A stretch of 64,000 bases of DNA from Anthonomus grandis grandis (GCF_022605725.1 NC_065549.1:15290114-15354113); one strand, 5' to 3'; shown: positions 46,701 to 59,290, numbered from the stretch's first letter. The notes: a model not told the origin generated them from the sequence alone. Made by a program: numbers and translations.

Positions 46701-49700
46701 GCTCCTGTTCTCTGTTATGCGCACGATCATCCAACTTTCCAAGTTGTCTCTTCAATGCATCAACTTGTTGGCGTGTCTGAGCGGTGTCCGGAGCAAATCC
46801 GCTATCAACAAGACGTTCTCCGGCTAATATAGTATCTTCGACATCGTTATGAGCTTTGGCCACTTTGCTAATAAACCTGGCCACATCATCGAGTTGTCCT
46901 CGCACAGTCTTAATGTCGCGTCCAGGAGCTTTCATGTTATCAAGTTCAGTCTCCAAGGCAGAAAGATCATGTGAAAGTCCTTTAACTTTATCATTAAACT
47001 GGGTAACGGCTGTTGCAGCAGATTGAAGATCTAAGCATCTGTCGTTTAATTTGCTTTGTAAATCATTAATGCGGTCTCCAATGCTGTCAACGTCGTCTTT
47101 CAGTTGGTTAGCATCAATACCGTTCTCGGCAGCTTCGTGGCATAGATCTTCAGCTTGATTTTTAAGAGCTTGCAATGGTTTCTTTAATCCGGCGGTTTCT
47201 TCCCTTAAAGCCTTAATTCGGTCTAGGAGTTTGGGATCTCTGGATGCACCTCCTAAGGCGTCATGCGATGCCAGTTTATCCTCGCATCTTTCAAGACCGT
47301 GTTTGAGATCCCTCAAATTTTCGTTGAAGTCTCCTAGTTTTCTAGATTGATCTTCTAAAGCTTGGGTTCTTAGGATAAGGTCATTGTTAAGTTTGTCCCA
47401 GCGTTCTTTAAGTTCTTGCAACTCGTTCTTTACAATTTCTTTGTCAATATCACACGAAGACAAAAACGTTTCTCCAAGTGAGCGGGTATTTTCGTATTCA
47501 CCACTCTTTTTCCATACTTCATTTCTAAAAGCTTGCAGTTCCCTAAGTTGTTTTTCAATGTGTTTCTTTTCAAACGATTGTAGTCTTAAAGAGTCAATTT
47601 TATCCTCAGCTTGTCTTAGCCAGGGCAGGAAAGATTCTAGGGTAGTGTAATACTTGCGGCAGTGTTCTTGGCATGTCTTAAGACGTGTCTGTCGGTCTAC
47701 AGCTTCTTTACGCAATTTTTCCCAAGATTGTTGGATTTTGTCCAAATCTCGTTGCACTGCTCTAGTGTCGGCCTTGGTCGACCTTGACACCATTTCTCGG
47801 CCTTTGTTGAGTAACATTATCACTTCGTGTTCTCTTGCAAGGACATCCCTATAGATAGGTTCGTGATTAACAAGTTGTTGCTCAAGAACATCTCTATCTG
47901 CAGAGATTAAAAGTCTTTCGGTTAAAGATCCGAGCTCATCCGAAAGCCAACCGAGGGTTTTAGCACATGAGGCTTCGAACTGACGTCCATCACGAAGAGA
48001 TCCTTCAATTTCAGCCTTCTTAAGGTCTAATTTCTTTTGCAAAGCGTTGTACTGACGTCCTATGGATGCCAGCTTGCTCTGTATGTCGGCTCTAGATGCT
48101 GGGTCGCTGAGCACTTCGCATAATTGGGCACCATTTGCTTCCAGGTCTGCAAGAAGAGGTCTTTGTCCTTCCAGTTGACGCTCCAGGTTTTCTACTTTTC
48201 GCAGTTGCTCCTCTGGGTCTTTTTCGAAAGAAACTTCATCCAAATTATCAGAGATGCCTTGTAAAGCATCTTTAAGTCGCGTCAATTGAGCATCAAATTC
48301 TCTACTGGTGTCAGCTGCCGCTCCCAAGGAATCAGCGCGTTCATCCAATTTTCCAAGAATATCAGCCCATTTTTGTTGAATTGCCGTGAGCTTATTATCG
48401 ATCTTTTGATGGTCACTGGAGCGCGGTTCCAAATATGATAATACATCATCCCCTACATCTAAGAGATGCTGTAACTGGGGCTGTTGTGACCTAAACTCTT
48501 CGCGAAGCACTTGTACTTGTTGAACTTGAGATTGGACCATTCTGGAGTCACTTGAAATTGGACCAAGGACTGTGAGCATACGCTCTTTAGCACCCAACCA
48601 AGAGTTTAATGAGTCATGTGTATCGTGGAATTCTTTCATGTCTTCCATAAATTTAATGCGATTTTTTAAGTAGTCATTGATACTCTTCCAGTGGGACAGT
48701 ACTTCTTCTAGTTCGTCATTTAGGTTATCTGCTCCTATAGCACCAGCCTTGCGCTTTAACAGATCTCTAACTTGGCTGGTGGTGGTGTCCAAAAGTGATT
48801 GTTTCTCATACATCTCTTCAAGCACATGCTTAATTTGTTTATTTAGCTTATCAGCTTCTTCTTTAGTATTTGGAACGCTGTCCTTAGGCATTTGCCTGTG
48901 GATCTTTTCAAGGAAGGAGCTTAAAGTCTTCAGATTATCCAGTTGCTTCTTCAGCTCATCACGTATCGAATCAATCTCCGATTGTCTATCATTAATCTTT
49001 ACACCCAAAAATGAATATCTATTATTGATTTCAGAGAGTTGTTGTTGAACCGGGGACAGTTCTTCCAAATGGAATCCATCTTGACTTGAACGTCTTGAGG
49101 AGAATCCACTTGATCCGCCGGTAGAAAGAGGACTGAGTCCTTTGGTTGGTGAAGGAGATCGGGCGTCTTGGGATGATCTACGTCCAGACATTGGCCGCTT
49201 GGTGGGACTATAACCTTTACGCCTTGAGGGTGAATCTGGCCTGTCTCCTCTGCTAAGATTGTCATAAGCAGTTCCAATGTCATTGATCTTGTCAATTACT
49301 GATGAGTATCCTTTATATTCTGAAGTTATGGGTTTCAGTTCATCATTCTGTTGTCTTAAAGTGTCTAAGTGGATAGCAACAATATCCAGACGAGCCACTT
49401 TAGTTTCCATTGTGGTAAGCCAGTCTAATACTTGCTCTTTTAAGGTTTCGTAGGCGCTATGCTGTTCGGCTCTTAGTTTGGACAGTTTAGTTTTTTCTTC
49501 CATGAGATTCTCGAGATCTCTCCACTGACTCTCCATACTCTTTACGCGATCTCTCACATTGCTGGTATCAGTTACGTCACGTTTATTAAGCAATTCCTTG
49601 CCGATGCCAACAACTTCTTCGAATAACGCTCTGTTGTCATCGCGGTTTCTCGAGATTTCCTTCATTTGAAGAGCGTATTGTTCAGCCGGTGCCTTGGCGA

Positions 49701-50268
49701 GCTCTCGAGACTCGATTATTTCCATGATTTCACTGTACCACTTTTCGAACTTAGCAGCTTGGTTGTTAAATGCCACCAAATCTCTATTGACTTCGGCAAG
49801 TAAAACTCCGCGGTTTTGCACTCTGTCAAAGAGCTTTTCGAAGCGGTTCTTCACGTCGTTTAGTTTGCCTTCAATTTGCTTGGCTACACGAGCGTTACTG
49901 GTAGACACAATCAGCTCATTAGCAGACAAATAGACAGAGTCGATGGAGGAAATATGGGTATCTATATCTGATTGGAACACCCTATGCTCTCTTAGTTGTT
50001 CGTCAAGTCTTTCTTGAATCAGAGAAGCGGGTCTCTGCATGTTTTTGAATTGGTTTTCGGCCTGGTTTAACCAGTCAATGATACCATCCAAAGCGTCTTG
50101 GACTCCTTGGGACTGGATCAGTGCGGTGTCTAATTCTTGGCATCTATTTGCAATGGCACCACTTAGTTGGTTGTATTTGTTTTCGATATTCTGAACGGGT
50201 TCTTCTAAACGATGAATTTCTGATGGGGAAATTTGCCCTTCTAGGGATCGTACCAAGGCAGATGTGGC
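43723..50268 (-). CDS. shot: shot giant rod exon: about 18-20 spectrin repeats
   Basis: A single uninterrupted exon of 6546 nt (2182 codons, phase 0 both ends) starts after ttttccttag and ends TTA CAG/GTAAGA. Repeats are marked by helix-A motifs such as IIDWLNQAENQF, VLDWLTTMETKV, LNSWLGAKERML, FLPWLRQAEDKI, LQDWLERSEKKV, LVEWMQGAESIL, LLEWFREVEAQI and LLNWLGDIEQEV, spaced by about 109 residues. Several repeats lack the Trp. A Ser/Pro/Arg-rich insert interrupts the rod at residues about 338-405 of the exon (49052-49256), with two RRSSQD motifs and several SP/TP sites. The rod is a spacer between the actin-binding head and the microtubule-binding tail. Codon use and GC content are clearly higher than in the flanking introns. 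Long open frames on the other strand are shadows. Confidence 0.96.
49052..49256 (-). other. shot: Ser/Pro/Arg-rich insert inside the spectrin rod
   Basis: Within the giant exon the helical heptad pattern stops for about 68 residues and is replaced by a low-complexity, probably disordered stretch rich in Ser, Pro, Arg and Gly. It contains KGYSPTKRP, two copies of RRSSQD and several SP/TP dipeptides. Such segments often act as hinges and phosphorylation targets; that role is inference. Helical repeats resume on both sides in the same frame, so this is not a mis-called intron: I see no convincing GT-AG pair bounding it, although an unspliced intron cannot be excluded without RNA. Confidence 0.7.
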
Positions 50269-50983
50269 CTAAGGAAAAGAAAAATATTATAAATAAGTGT
50301 TTGCTTAAGAAATTGTTTATTTTTTGAAAATTAAAAAAAGCCCAAGCTGAATCAAATCAAGAAGACCACTGGCATTAAGAAATAATTTTAAAATTTCCAC
50401 TTATTATAGATATATTAGCTCATGGTATTTAGAGTTTTGATTGTTTAATTTATGTTTGAATTTTAGAGAATGAAATGTTTAGGGCTGAAACACACCCAGA
50501 GTCATTCATTCAGACCATTCAACAGATTCTAATTCATCAGGCCAGTGTACAAATAAAGTTGAGAAGCAGCAGGAATTAAGCTAAGTTTGAATAGCTGCAG
50601 GAAATAAAATATAAGTTGAAACTTTATTTTAGATACTAGTGACTTTGATCTTGACCAGTCTGTGATATTAGGTGGTGATTAAAATCAACTAATATAATTT
50701 TTTAAGGCCCAGTTATTTTTAATCCTACCTACGTTGGAGAAAAAACAAGAATCACAGCAAATTAAAGTTCTTTCATTGATATCATTTTCATTGTAAACGT
50801 ATGTTTAGTGGATTAATTTGCACAACTTTTAGGTATTGACAAAATGGAAAAACCTAACAAAAATTTAATAATTTGTTACAAACGCACAATTTTCAAAAAC
50901 CTTACTGCACAGTGAAACTTGGTTAGGATTTATCTAATGCTGCTCTTGAATCTCGATTTTTTAAAAATATTTTGCTCTTACTA
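50269..50983. other. intron sequence, nothing recognised
   Basis: AT-rich. Confidence 0.5.
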
Positions 50984-52004
50984 TAGTCTGTCTAGAAAGT
51001 ATTCAATTTTTTTTTATTTTTTCTAATTTTAATATATTTTCTTTTCGTATCATTCTAAGCCAAAGTAATGCGTCAAGTAGATTGGGACGATAGTGGGCTA
51101 TGGATAAAATCGTATGACAACAGTATTTATTGAATATTGTTGATTGTAAACAGGCGTGAGTTTTATGAAATAATGTCGTAAGTAGAAAGAAAAAAAAGGG
51201 TGGAATATTTGTATAGAAAGAGTGTTCGAAACGTTAAAAAGCTAGTGCAATGAACTGGAATCGGAAAAAATGCAATGTATGAGACAATAAGACAGACCTG
51301 TTTCGGGAAGACCGCGTAAGATTCGCAGAAACAATTTAAACGCTTTAATGAATTTAGGACGACAAAATCAGAGCCTAGGGTTTCAAAAACTGGCTAGCAG
51401 ATTTAGAAGAATAATAAATAATAAATGTGTGTCCAGAAACTGTCTGCATGACACTAAAAAGAAAAGGCAATCCAAAAAAGATCCCTGCAATAACACCTCT
51501 ACAAAAACAACTGACAAAATAAAAGATTGGAGTTTTATCGCCGTTTTCAAGGAGATAATTTTAGCAATATTTTTATATCTGACGAGAGTTGTTTCCAGAT
51601 TGGTGCAAACCATCTCAAAATCCTGTCAAGAGAAAATGTTACCGTTCAAATTTCCAAATTTTCCACTTAAATAATGGTTTTAGGAACAATATCTCAACGT
51701 GTTGTAACACCTCTCTGGATACTTGCTGGCATTGTTAATAGTGCAATAAAGTATGGTATAATGAAAGTAGGTTTGATTCGTTCGATTTTACAGGCCTGGA
51801 TCACCATCACCAAGCAGTATGGCAATCACCTAGTTTCTGGTGTATCTGGACGCTTAGTTAAGTGTTTAGAACTAAATGAAGGTTGTATGAGAAAATTAAA
51901 TTAATTGTTTATTGTTCTTTTATAATTCAAATAATAAAAATATATGCTGCAAAATTATAATTGTGCTTTCTTTTTTTCCGGATGCTTTCTAGACGGACGT
52001 CTAT
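50984..52004 (+). mobile_element. Tc1-like element, internally deleted
   Basis: The ends share GTC[TC]GTCTAGAAAG in inverted orientation (50986-50999 and 51986-51999). Between them are decayed transposase pieces: GRPRKIRRN (about 51310), LEFYRRFQGDNFSNIFISDE with the first catalytic Asp, and a C-terminal ITKQYGNHLVSGVSGRLVKC (about 51805-51865). The middle with the other two catalytic residues is missing, hence about 1.0 kb instead of about 1.6 kb. Confidence 0.65.
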
Positions 52005-52019
52005 TATTTGCTTTTTCAT

Positions 52020-52450
52020 AGTACAGAAACTAAATTATTATTATTATTATTTTATTAGATAAAAGCCAAGAATTTACATTCTGTATAGCTCTATGAACTA
52101 AGTAGGCATTACAATATATTTTAATAACTCCTCAAATGTCAGCTTCCAAATTTAAACACTAAACATGTCCGATTTGTTCAGACGATTGTTAAAACAGTTT
52201 ACAGAAGGAGCAGTTATGACATCTACTGGTAACGAATTCGAAACATCGAACAATCTATTAGGCAAAAACATTTGACCTGTTTTTGTGTGACCGCGAAGTC
52301 TAACATCCCGATTTCTTTGAAATAGTTGGTTTAGATCACATCCCGAATAATTATAAAGGATTCTGAATGTAAAAATTAAATCACCACGAAGCTTTCATTT
52401 ATCAAAAGTTAGCAAGTTTGCATTTAAAAGTCTCTCGCGGTAGGTAGGTC
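52020..52450 (-). pseudogene. CR1/L2-like LINE C-terminal tail with (ATT)n 3' end
   Basis: On the minus strand it reads YRERLLNANLLTF, LRGDLIFTFRILYNYSGCDL, RDVRLRGHTKTGQMFLPNRL and FDVSNSLPVDVITAPSVNCF before a stop. LRGDLI.TF and the N.LP..V..A.S...F motif end CR1/L2-clade ORF2 proteins. The 3' end runs into an ATT microsatellite (52034-52056), as is usual for these elements. Confidence 0.8.
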
Positions 52451-53373
52451 TCATAAATTGCAATAAAGTAAAGAATTGACAAGATTAAAAGAAAAAGTTT
52501 CTAAACTCTCTTTTATGCAGGTTTTGATTACAACTTTAATAGTTTTTTTAAGTCATTTAAATTCATGTTTTTTGTGTTTACAGACATCAATTTTTTTAAA
52601 TTTAAAATAGCTAGTCTTCTTTTCCTTAAAAAAAGGCAAAATCAGTGAGTATGCTAATCACTGATCTATAATCCTATTCTCAAGTTCCTCAAAAGTTTTT
52701 TAATTATATTATAAGAATAGAATTTCCTTTCACCAATCTATAGAAGACCCAAACTATTAAGTCATGCTCATAATTTTTCAGCTTTAAATGAGTTTCAAAA
52801 TCAAGTTGTGATTGCCGTTGATTGACAAAGGTTGCCGTTAACAAAATTTCTGGGTCTATCAATACTTTTTTTCGAGATTTTTATTGTATAGAGCACAACA
52901 CTTTTTTTACAAGCTTTATAGCAATTAGGTAAAGAATACATCACCAGTATTGATGATCTTTTAAAGAAGCACATGTTATACAGATGATACCAATGGTTTG
53001 ATAGAGGATGCTTATTTGCAGACTGTTAGAACAGCAGCTGAGACTGACAGTTTAATAATCCTGTTTACAGCATCTTTAAATTGTTAAAATTAACTTTTGA
53101 TGATGATTTCACTGCAAATTTAAATATTCAGCGTCAGTGCCGAAATATCCATGCATTAAATAAAATGCAATAGAAATTTATATATAGGCAAAGCGTTAAG
53201 TTAAAAAGAGAACGCCAATTCACTGGGGTTGTACTGACGCTAGTAGGGCAGGCTTAGGAGAAAAGCTTTCGTTTTTTTTACTTATGTTCAAGGTTTATCG
53301 TTTTTATGGGTACCAATCGGTAAAAAAATAAAACATGTTTTTGTGCTGATTATTAGTGAATAGACAACAAGAT

Positions 53374-53406
53374 CTGATGATGCCTGGCACCGGCGAAATA
53401 CGTGTA
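53374..53406 (+). ncRNA. hammerhead-ribozyme-like motif with fitting stem I
   Basis: CTGATGA (53374-53380), stem II GCC/GGC, GAAA, a two-base-pair stem III closed by ACGT (AT-ACGT-GT), then A at 53406. Outside the core GAT (53371-53373) pairs with ATC (53407-53409), giving a short stem I. This is the minimal type-I hammerhead described for Penelope-like elements. Confidence 0.5.
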
Positions 53407-53439
53407 ATCCTTTGATTTTGTATTCAATATATTTGAGAG

Positions 53440-53804
53440 CTATGACTTGGAGTTTGATATATTACAAATTACGTCGACTAAATTGGAGGCGAATTTACCT
53501 TTATGCCTGGCAATGCAAGACTACACAACACAAGAATCGTGCAAGATTATATTGCGAAAGTCGGTTTTCGGATTATGGAGTGGCCAGCATACAGTCCTAA
53601 CCTAAATCCTAACATTTATGGGATGAGCTAAAACAAAGAAGTCGAGCTAGACTTCATACCCTAAACTCGATCCCAGAGCTTATTGTTGCGGTAAAAGAAG
53701 AGTGGCTTAACATCCCACAAGAAACAATAGCAAACTTCATTAGATCTATGCCTAATCGTATGAGAGATGTTATTAGGGCAAAAGGAGGTCATACCCATTA
53801 TTGA
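53440..53804 (+). pseudogene. Tc1-like transposase C-terminal half
   Basis: Frames read FMPGNARLHNTRIVQDYIAK, VGFRIMEWPAYSPNLNP and, after a shift, WDELKQRSRARLHTLNSIPE, NIPQETIANFIRSMPNRMRD, then GGHTHY and a stop. The Glu region is destroyed by the frameshift near 53607. This is a different Tc1 subfamily from 34568-35956. Confidence 0.75.
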
Positions 53805-54601
53805 AAAATTAAATGTTTAAGTTTTAAATTGTCAATAACCCTATTTATGTAATAATTATGTTAATAATAAATCAAGCTTAATTTGCTTAATACAATAATT
53901 TCACTATGTTAAACATAGGAAGTCGAAATAAGTTTTCATCAATTTATAACCGCATTAAAGCAAATTAATTATCTTTTTGATCACATGAATAATTTTGTTT
54001 AAAAAATGTAGTTAAAGTTAACAGTTTACAATGAACCGATTTTTATGCACACAAGTGTAGATACGAATTGCACGGTACAATTTTCCTAAACTGCGGAAAA
54101 ACATATTAGAATAAACAAAAAGTTAAACTAGCTAAACTTCATTTTTATGAAATTATGATTTTTAAGCAGATTAATTGTCTAACAAAAACGAACATTTAGT
54201 TTAATTAAACGAATTAAACGAACAATAGTTAGGGAGCAAAAAATTAAATTGAAACGTTTATAAGTAAAAAGAAAACGATGGTTTTCTCCTAATTCTGCTC
54301 TACTAACGTCAGTACAACCCCAGTGAATTAGCGTTCCCTTTTTTACTTAACGCCGAATATTTAAATTTGCAGTGAAATCATCATTTATTGGTGATAATTT
54401 TTTATAGTTGATTTTAATAATTAGCCAACAATTTAATAAATTCCGCACATAAGCCTTAATTCCGATAAGGACTTTTACAAGCGGAAATTCATATTTAATG
54501 TATTATTGTAAAAGACCTACTTGTTAAAGCAAAAAAAAATATTATTAAAAAATCATCATTCTTCTTGATTTTTTTCCAGTACATACGTCAGTAGTACTTA
54601 C

Positions 54602-54973
54602 GTCTTTGGCATTATCAATAAGCTTTCCATTAGCAACAAATTCATTATTCAATGATTTTGCCTTATGCAGTTGATCTTCAACAGTCTTGGGATCACCTCC
54701 GATTGGCTCGTTCAATAACTTATTGGCTCTAGGTTCGGCGTCACGAAGCCAGGACCTGGCTTTATCCAAAGCATCAGAATAGTCCCTTTGACGTCCACCA
54801 ACGCCTGATAATCTATCAGAAAGATTATTGGCTCTGTGTAGCAAATCTCTGTACTGTTGGGTAACTAGAGAAACTTCGCTACGCACTGGAGAATCTTGAG
54901 AAGAAATCGGCTCAATGTGTGGTAGTCTGGATGGTAAGGAGGTACGGAAGTCGTTCAGGATTATCAAGTATTC
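54602..54973 (-). CDS. shot: shot exon: spectrin repeat
   Basis: The exon has 124 codons, phase 0 to phase 0, with acceptor atttacag before GAATAC and donor GAC/GTAAGTA. It includes the helix-A signature ARSWLRDAEPRANKLL. The loop before it has the Ser/Pro element PISSQDSPVRSE. The exon is about one repeat long, so its loss would keep both frame and heptad register. Downstream lies a 4.3-kb intron full of transposon remnants. Confidence 0.92.
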
Positions 54974-55037
54974 CTGTAAATATAAACATGTATTTGGTTA
55001 AATTGAGGGGAATTTTAATAAACAACTTAGGTCTTAC

Positions 55038-55607
55038 CTTTCCTTCATCAACAAACTTCTGTGCGGACATGGTGATAAATCTTAAATCAGCCTGATGGGC
55101 GATAACATCGCTAACAAACTCCCTTGTGCTATCCGTGCTGGCATCGAGCCTTTGTAAATCACTCAGGGCTCTCTCCTTATCTTCAAGGGTTCTTCTGGCC
55201 TTGCCCAACCACGTAGAGAATATGTTCAGTTCTCCTTTAAGCTTACCAAGTTCGTCTCTGGCAGCCAGTTGACGTCTCAGTAACTTCTCAGTTTTATCAA
55301 TAGCTTTGTCAAAGCGAGTTTTCAAGTTTCGGCCGCTCTTTTCCAAAGCAGACACCTCGCTTTTCGATAAAATATCTCCCGCGGTGAGCACCAACTGCCT
55401 AACTTGATCGCCACAATGTGAAACTTGGCCGGCATGTTGTTCTAAATCGTCTCTGATTTGCTTCATGATGTTGATTTGGTTACGAAGATCTTCTTCAACT
55501 TCATGGATAACGTCTTGGGAAGCGATACGGTCCTCCACTTCTCCGATCCAATGAAGGAGTTTTGAGAGAGTCTCGTCGCAAAGTTTGTATTTTTCTTCAA
55601 CAGCTTG
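55038..55607 (-). CDS. shot: shot exon: spectrin repeats at start of the rod
   Basis: The exon encodes 190 codons bounded by tttttacag-type acceptor and AAG/GTAAGAC donor, phase 0 on both sides. The protein is heptad-rich helix with spectrin-repeat signatures such as LLHWIGEVEDRI and FSTWLGKARRTLEDKE, that is, the Trp of helix A followed by acidic and leucine positions. It holds nearly two repeats. An ATG at 55617-55619 lies in the acceptor intron and is not the start. A 64-nt intron separates it from the next exon. Because it is phase-symmetric it could be spliced either to the plakin-repeat exon or to an upstream rod or plakin-domain exon. Confidence 0.92.
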
Positions 55608-58000
55608 CTGTAAAAGCATGGTTGGTTTGTTAGATTAGAACCAATAGGTCCAAGGACCTTAAATGTGAATTAAAACGATACATTATAAGCTTTACCTCTA
55701 CATCAGAGGTTACAAACATGTTGCATACTAAAATACACTAGGCAGCAATATTTATGGATATGTATTATATAAAAGTTTTAATATTCCATAATATTTGTGC
55801 ATAGTATAATAGCTTAAGTACTAATGCCCTAGACCTATCACATGCATTCTGAAAGCAAGCACACATAAATATATGATATTTCATGTTAGTGAAAACAATA
55901 AAATAAATAAAACTATGGGTTTTGTTACCTATATGAATGACCGAACAAAATAAAAACCTGCGAAAAAAACTTGTTTACATTATTAAAAAATATAAATATA
56001 ATCATTAAAAATAGTTAAGTTAAAATATTAATCTAACTACTTGATCGATTTTTACTAGTGTAACTTTGTTACGAGCTTCTACAAGCCCTACAAAGGGATT
56101 ATTATTATTATTCGTAGTTTCTACTATTATATTTTAATATAAATTAACAATATTACTCAGGTTACTAGCCAATGATGATGGAGCGTCAGAATGGTGATCA
56201 TTCCAACTTTAACTTCTTCAATGAAGAAATTAAAATCAGAATAAAATGAAGCGCATAGACGAAAATTAGGCAAGCCAGTCACATGTATGAGTGGGTGCAA
56301 TGGGTGGGATATGGCGTCAAAATGCCGTAATTTTTTTTTGAACAGGCAGGACAGCAACATAAAAATGATAAGCTCTTGGAACGCTGCTAGCTGCAAATAA
56401 ATTAGTCTATGTCAGTGTGGAATATTTTTTAAGTTTTTTTTTAGTTTTGATTATGCTGGGCCTTAACTTTTGTATGAGTATTTTTTTAAAATTTTGTAAT
56501 ATTATTTGTTAAAAGTGTGGTCCTTAATTGGGGAATTATTTGTATGCAGATCAAATTGTAGAACAGAATCATTTTTTGAATTAAAATGTTCGAATCTTAA
56601 CTATATCAAAGTTATGCCACACTACTTTTAGCAGGCAAAAATTAGGAAATTCAGATATCAAATTATGTATTTCTTTAAATAAAATGCAATTATACATCAA
56701 ACTGTTTGGATTATTGGAGATATTCTGGTGTTCCGTTGAGAAAAATGTAATTAACGTATTGGCAGGTGCCAAGAGGCAAGAGTTTCGGTGATGTCAAGGA
56801 TTCAAACTTATGAAAATGTATATTTAATAGAATACCCCACAAATACAGTAAAAAAATAATTTTTTTTAATTAAATTGTATTGCGACATTAATGATATAGC
56901 TTAACTAATGACATAACTTATGGAAACAGTGAGAATTTAAGAGAATTTTATTAGAAGTTCCTAGTTTTTTTTTTAAAAATGTTAATTTTTTAAATCAAGT
57001 GCATTAAAGAATCTTTTTTTTTCAATATTTTTGGGTTCGTATATTTGTTCCCGATTTTTTTATTACTTCTGTATGCATTTTATTACAACTGCACAGAGAT
57101 TATTTATATCAGATTTTTCAAAAGTTCATAATTATTTGATGGCTATTGTTTAAGCCACTTTTATCATGTTTTTCCCAGCAAAATGCCTTAATCCGATTTT
57201 TTTGAGAGAATTTCCCAGATAATAATAAACACAGCCTATAATTTTTAAACTCCAATTTCTGTTTATTTAGAATCCGTCTTATTTAAATGATTCACGCTTA
57301 TTTTAATATATTTTCTTCAATGAAGTTTGTTATAGAAAAAACTACAAAAAAATCGTCTAAATTAAAAAATATATATTTTCTAGGCTTATATGACTTATAA
57401 GGTTATAAGTTGTACAATATCAAAAATTTCAAATTATTGTTTTTATTTATGATTTTCCTTGACAAAAAGAGAAGAATTTTCTGAAATGCACTTTCTATGC
57501 TGTCATTGGAAAGCATTTTTCAAGAGCTTAAGGATGATGTATCACTTGACCTCTCTTTCTATGTGAGAATTTAGAGGTATCTTCCTGTCCAAGGAGTTGC
57601 AGATAAGGGTGAGATAATATGCTCGTTTTTGTTCCCCCTTCAGATTATACAGAAACTGTATTCAGCGTGTTTTTATTCAGTTTTCGTGCCTTATATATCA
57701 TTTCAAGGTTAAATTGTTACCTTAACATAGTATATATAATATTTATTAATACAAAAATTTGACTGCTATGCACAGAAGATTTGCAATAAAATTCTATGAC
57801 CCCATAAGGGAAAAATTACGCAGTAGAACGCAGCCGACAACCCAGCGGTTTAAGTCGTAAAGTTCGCGCTTTCGAGTGTTTTTGGCCAGTTATCACCGTT
57901 TTTCCAGTGTTTTATACGATTTTTTTATTTTCCGATAACTTTTATATGGTTGTTAAGTGTTCCGTGTTAGTGGCAAAATTAGGGGCGCCTAGCACTGCCA
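55608..58000. other. intron sequence, nothing recognised
   Basis: AT-rich intron between the plakin-repeat exon and the rod. An ATT microsatellite lies near 56099-56113. The patch 57780-57990 is less AT-rich and may be the 5' region of a DNA transposon. Confidence 0.45.
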
Positions 58001-58214
58001 AAGTAGAAACTAGAACCCCCAAAAAACATTGATAAACTTATAGGCACCTAATAATATTTCAATGTTAGCAAAATTCGAAAAAAAAAAGAACAGTAAATAG
58101 GTATTAGTTACCGTATTATTATCAGAATTTTGTATACGTTTTACAAATAATATTGAACTAGAAGAAGGCTTTTTGGGATTTATCGATTGTTCCCAACAAC
58201 GTAACATAATCAAC

Positions 58215-59290
58215 CTTGTGTAATTTAATTATAGAATTTTTGGATGAAGTGGGTCATAAAGATATACCAATATTGGTTGCCCAATTAATTGCAAAATCTT
58301 TTGACGCTACAAGTGTTATGTCGGGAAGTATTAAAGTTGTACAAGCAGAGATTAAAGAAAAATATTCTGAAGCGGCTTATATTCGTCATATGGTCCATAT
58401 ACCTAAATCTCACTGTAGTTGATACTTGGAGCGACATTCAGGGAGCCAAACAGTTTTTTAATGTTTTAAAATCTTTTTTTGTTCACTTTTCGGACCCATC
58501 GAACCATAAGGTATTCAAAGATATACAAAAAGAATTGGGAATAAGTACACTTGAGTTAAGTAGGATTTCAGACACTAGATGAAGATGTAGAAGCAATAAC
58601 TGTCAAGCAGTTAAAAAAATATACTCCTTCATTCAAACAGATAGTTGTGGCCTCTACAACTATCTTGGTCTTTTACCAACTATGAATTTATTTCTACTAA
58701 CCGAAATTTTAGCAATTGTCAATATTTTAAGCAAACAATTGCAGAGCGAAGCAAGTACGTTAAAAGCATCCATAAGAATAATAAATGAAACTATAAAAAC
58801 TCTGGAAAGTAAAAGAAACGAACAATCACTTAATGAATTATGTAAAAATATTTCACAAATGGCACACGAAAATGATATTATCCTAGAACCTGAAAAATCA
58901 TCCAAGAGTAAAAAGTCTGTTTTGACTAAATTGAATCAATAGGCGGTAATGTGTAAGTTTTAATGAAATAAAACAATTCTCGATAATCCATGGATATTAT
59001 CCCATGCTTGATAATATTGTCAATCATATGTAAATACGATTTTCTGAAATCAGTCAAAAACTTTTTTCAAATGGATCCAGTAGGGAGTGAAACTTTTATA
59101 GAACGGTACAGAAAATTATGTAATATTGACAAATATTCCCTAATCGCGGAGATGCAGGTAATTAAAAACTGCATGGACGGTACTGTCAGTGAAACTGATC
59201 AGTTTTCAAACCTAAAATCTATTTTCACGAAAGGCACATTTCCCAACACATGCAGACGGCTTCAAGTAGCTCTGATATTTCCCATTTAAT
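58215..59290 (+). pseudogene. hAT-like transposase (ZMYM1/DUF4371 type), broken
   Basis: 58216-58422 reads FLDEVGHKDIPILVAQ and SVMSGSIKVVQAEIKEKYSE, matching the segment around the second catalytic Asp with its AxxMSG motif. Then come VVDTWSDIQGAKQFFNVLKS and GISTLELSRISDTR (58420-58582), which leads to the conserved DTRW (the W is lost by a frameshift). 58682-58942 continues the helical insertion domain. 58990-59289 reads VGSETFIERYRKLCNIDKY and ends before the dimerisation motif. At least three frameshifts are present. Termini were not found. Confidence 0.75.

Larger units (their letters stand above)
53098..54384. repeat. large inverted repeat with about 120-bp arms
   Basis: The arm at 53098-53285 and the complement of 54265-54384 share TTTCACTGCAAATTTAAATA and TTCACTGGGGTTGTACTGAC, plus flanking sequence, at about 85-90 percent by eye. 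The left arm has 62 extra bases between two GCGT tetramers (53131-53134, 53193-53196). The roughly 980 bp between the arms contain a hammerhead-like motif and a Tc1 remnant. Confidence 0.7.

Noticed and set aside
43735..49933. Several plus-strand frames of 70-136 codons across the giant rod exon
   Set aside because: They are shadows of the GC-richer spectrin-coding strand; no independent protein features, and the minus frame is open for 2182 codons.
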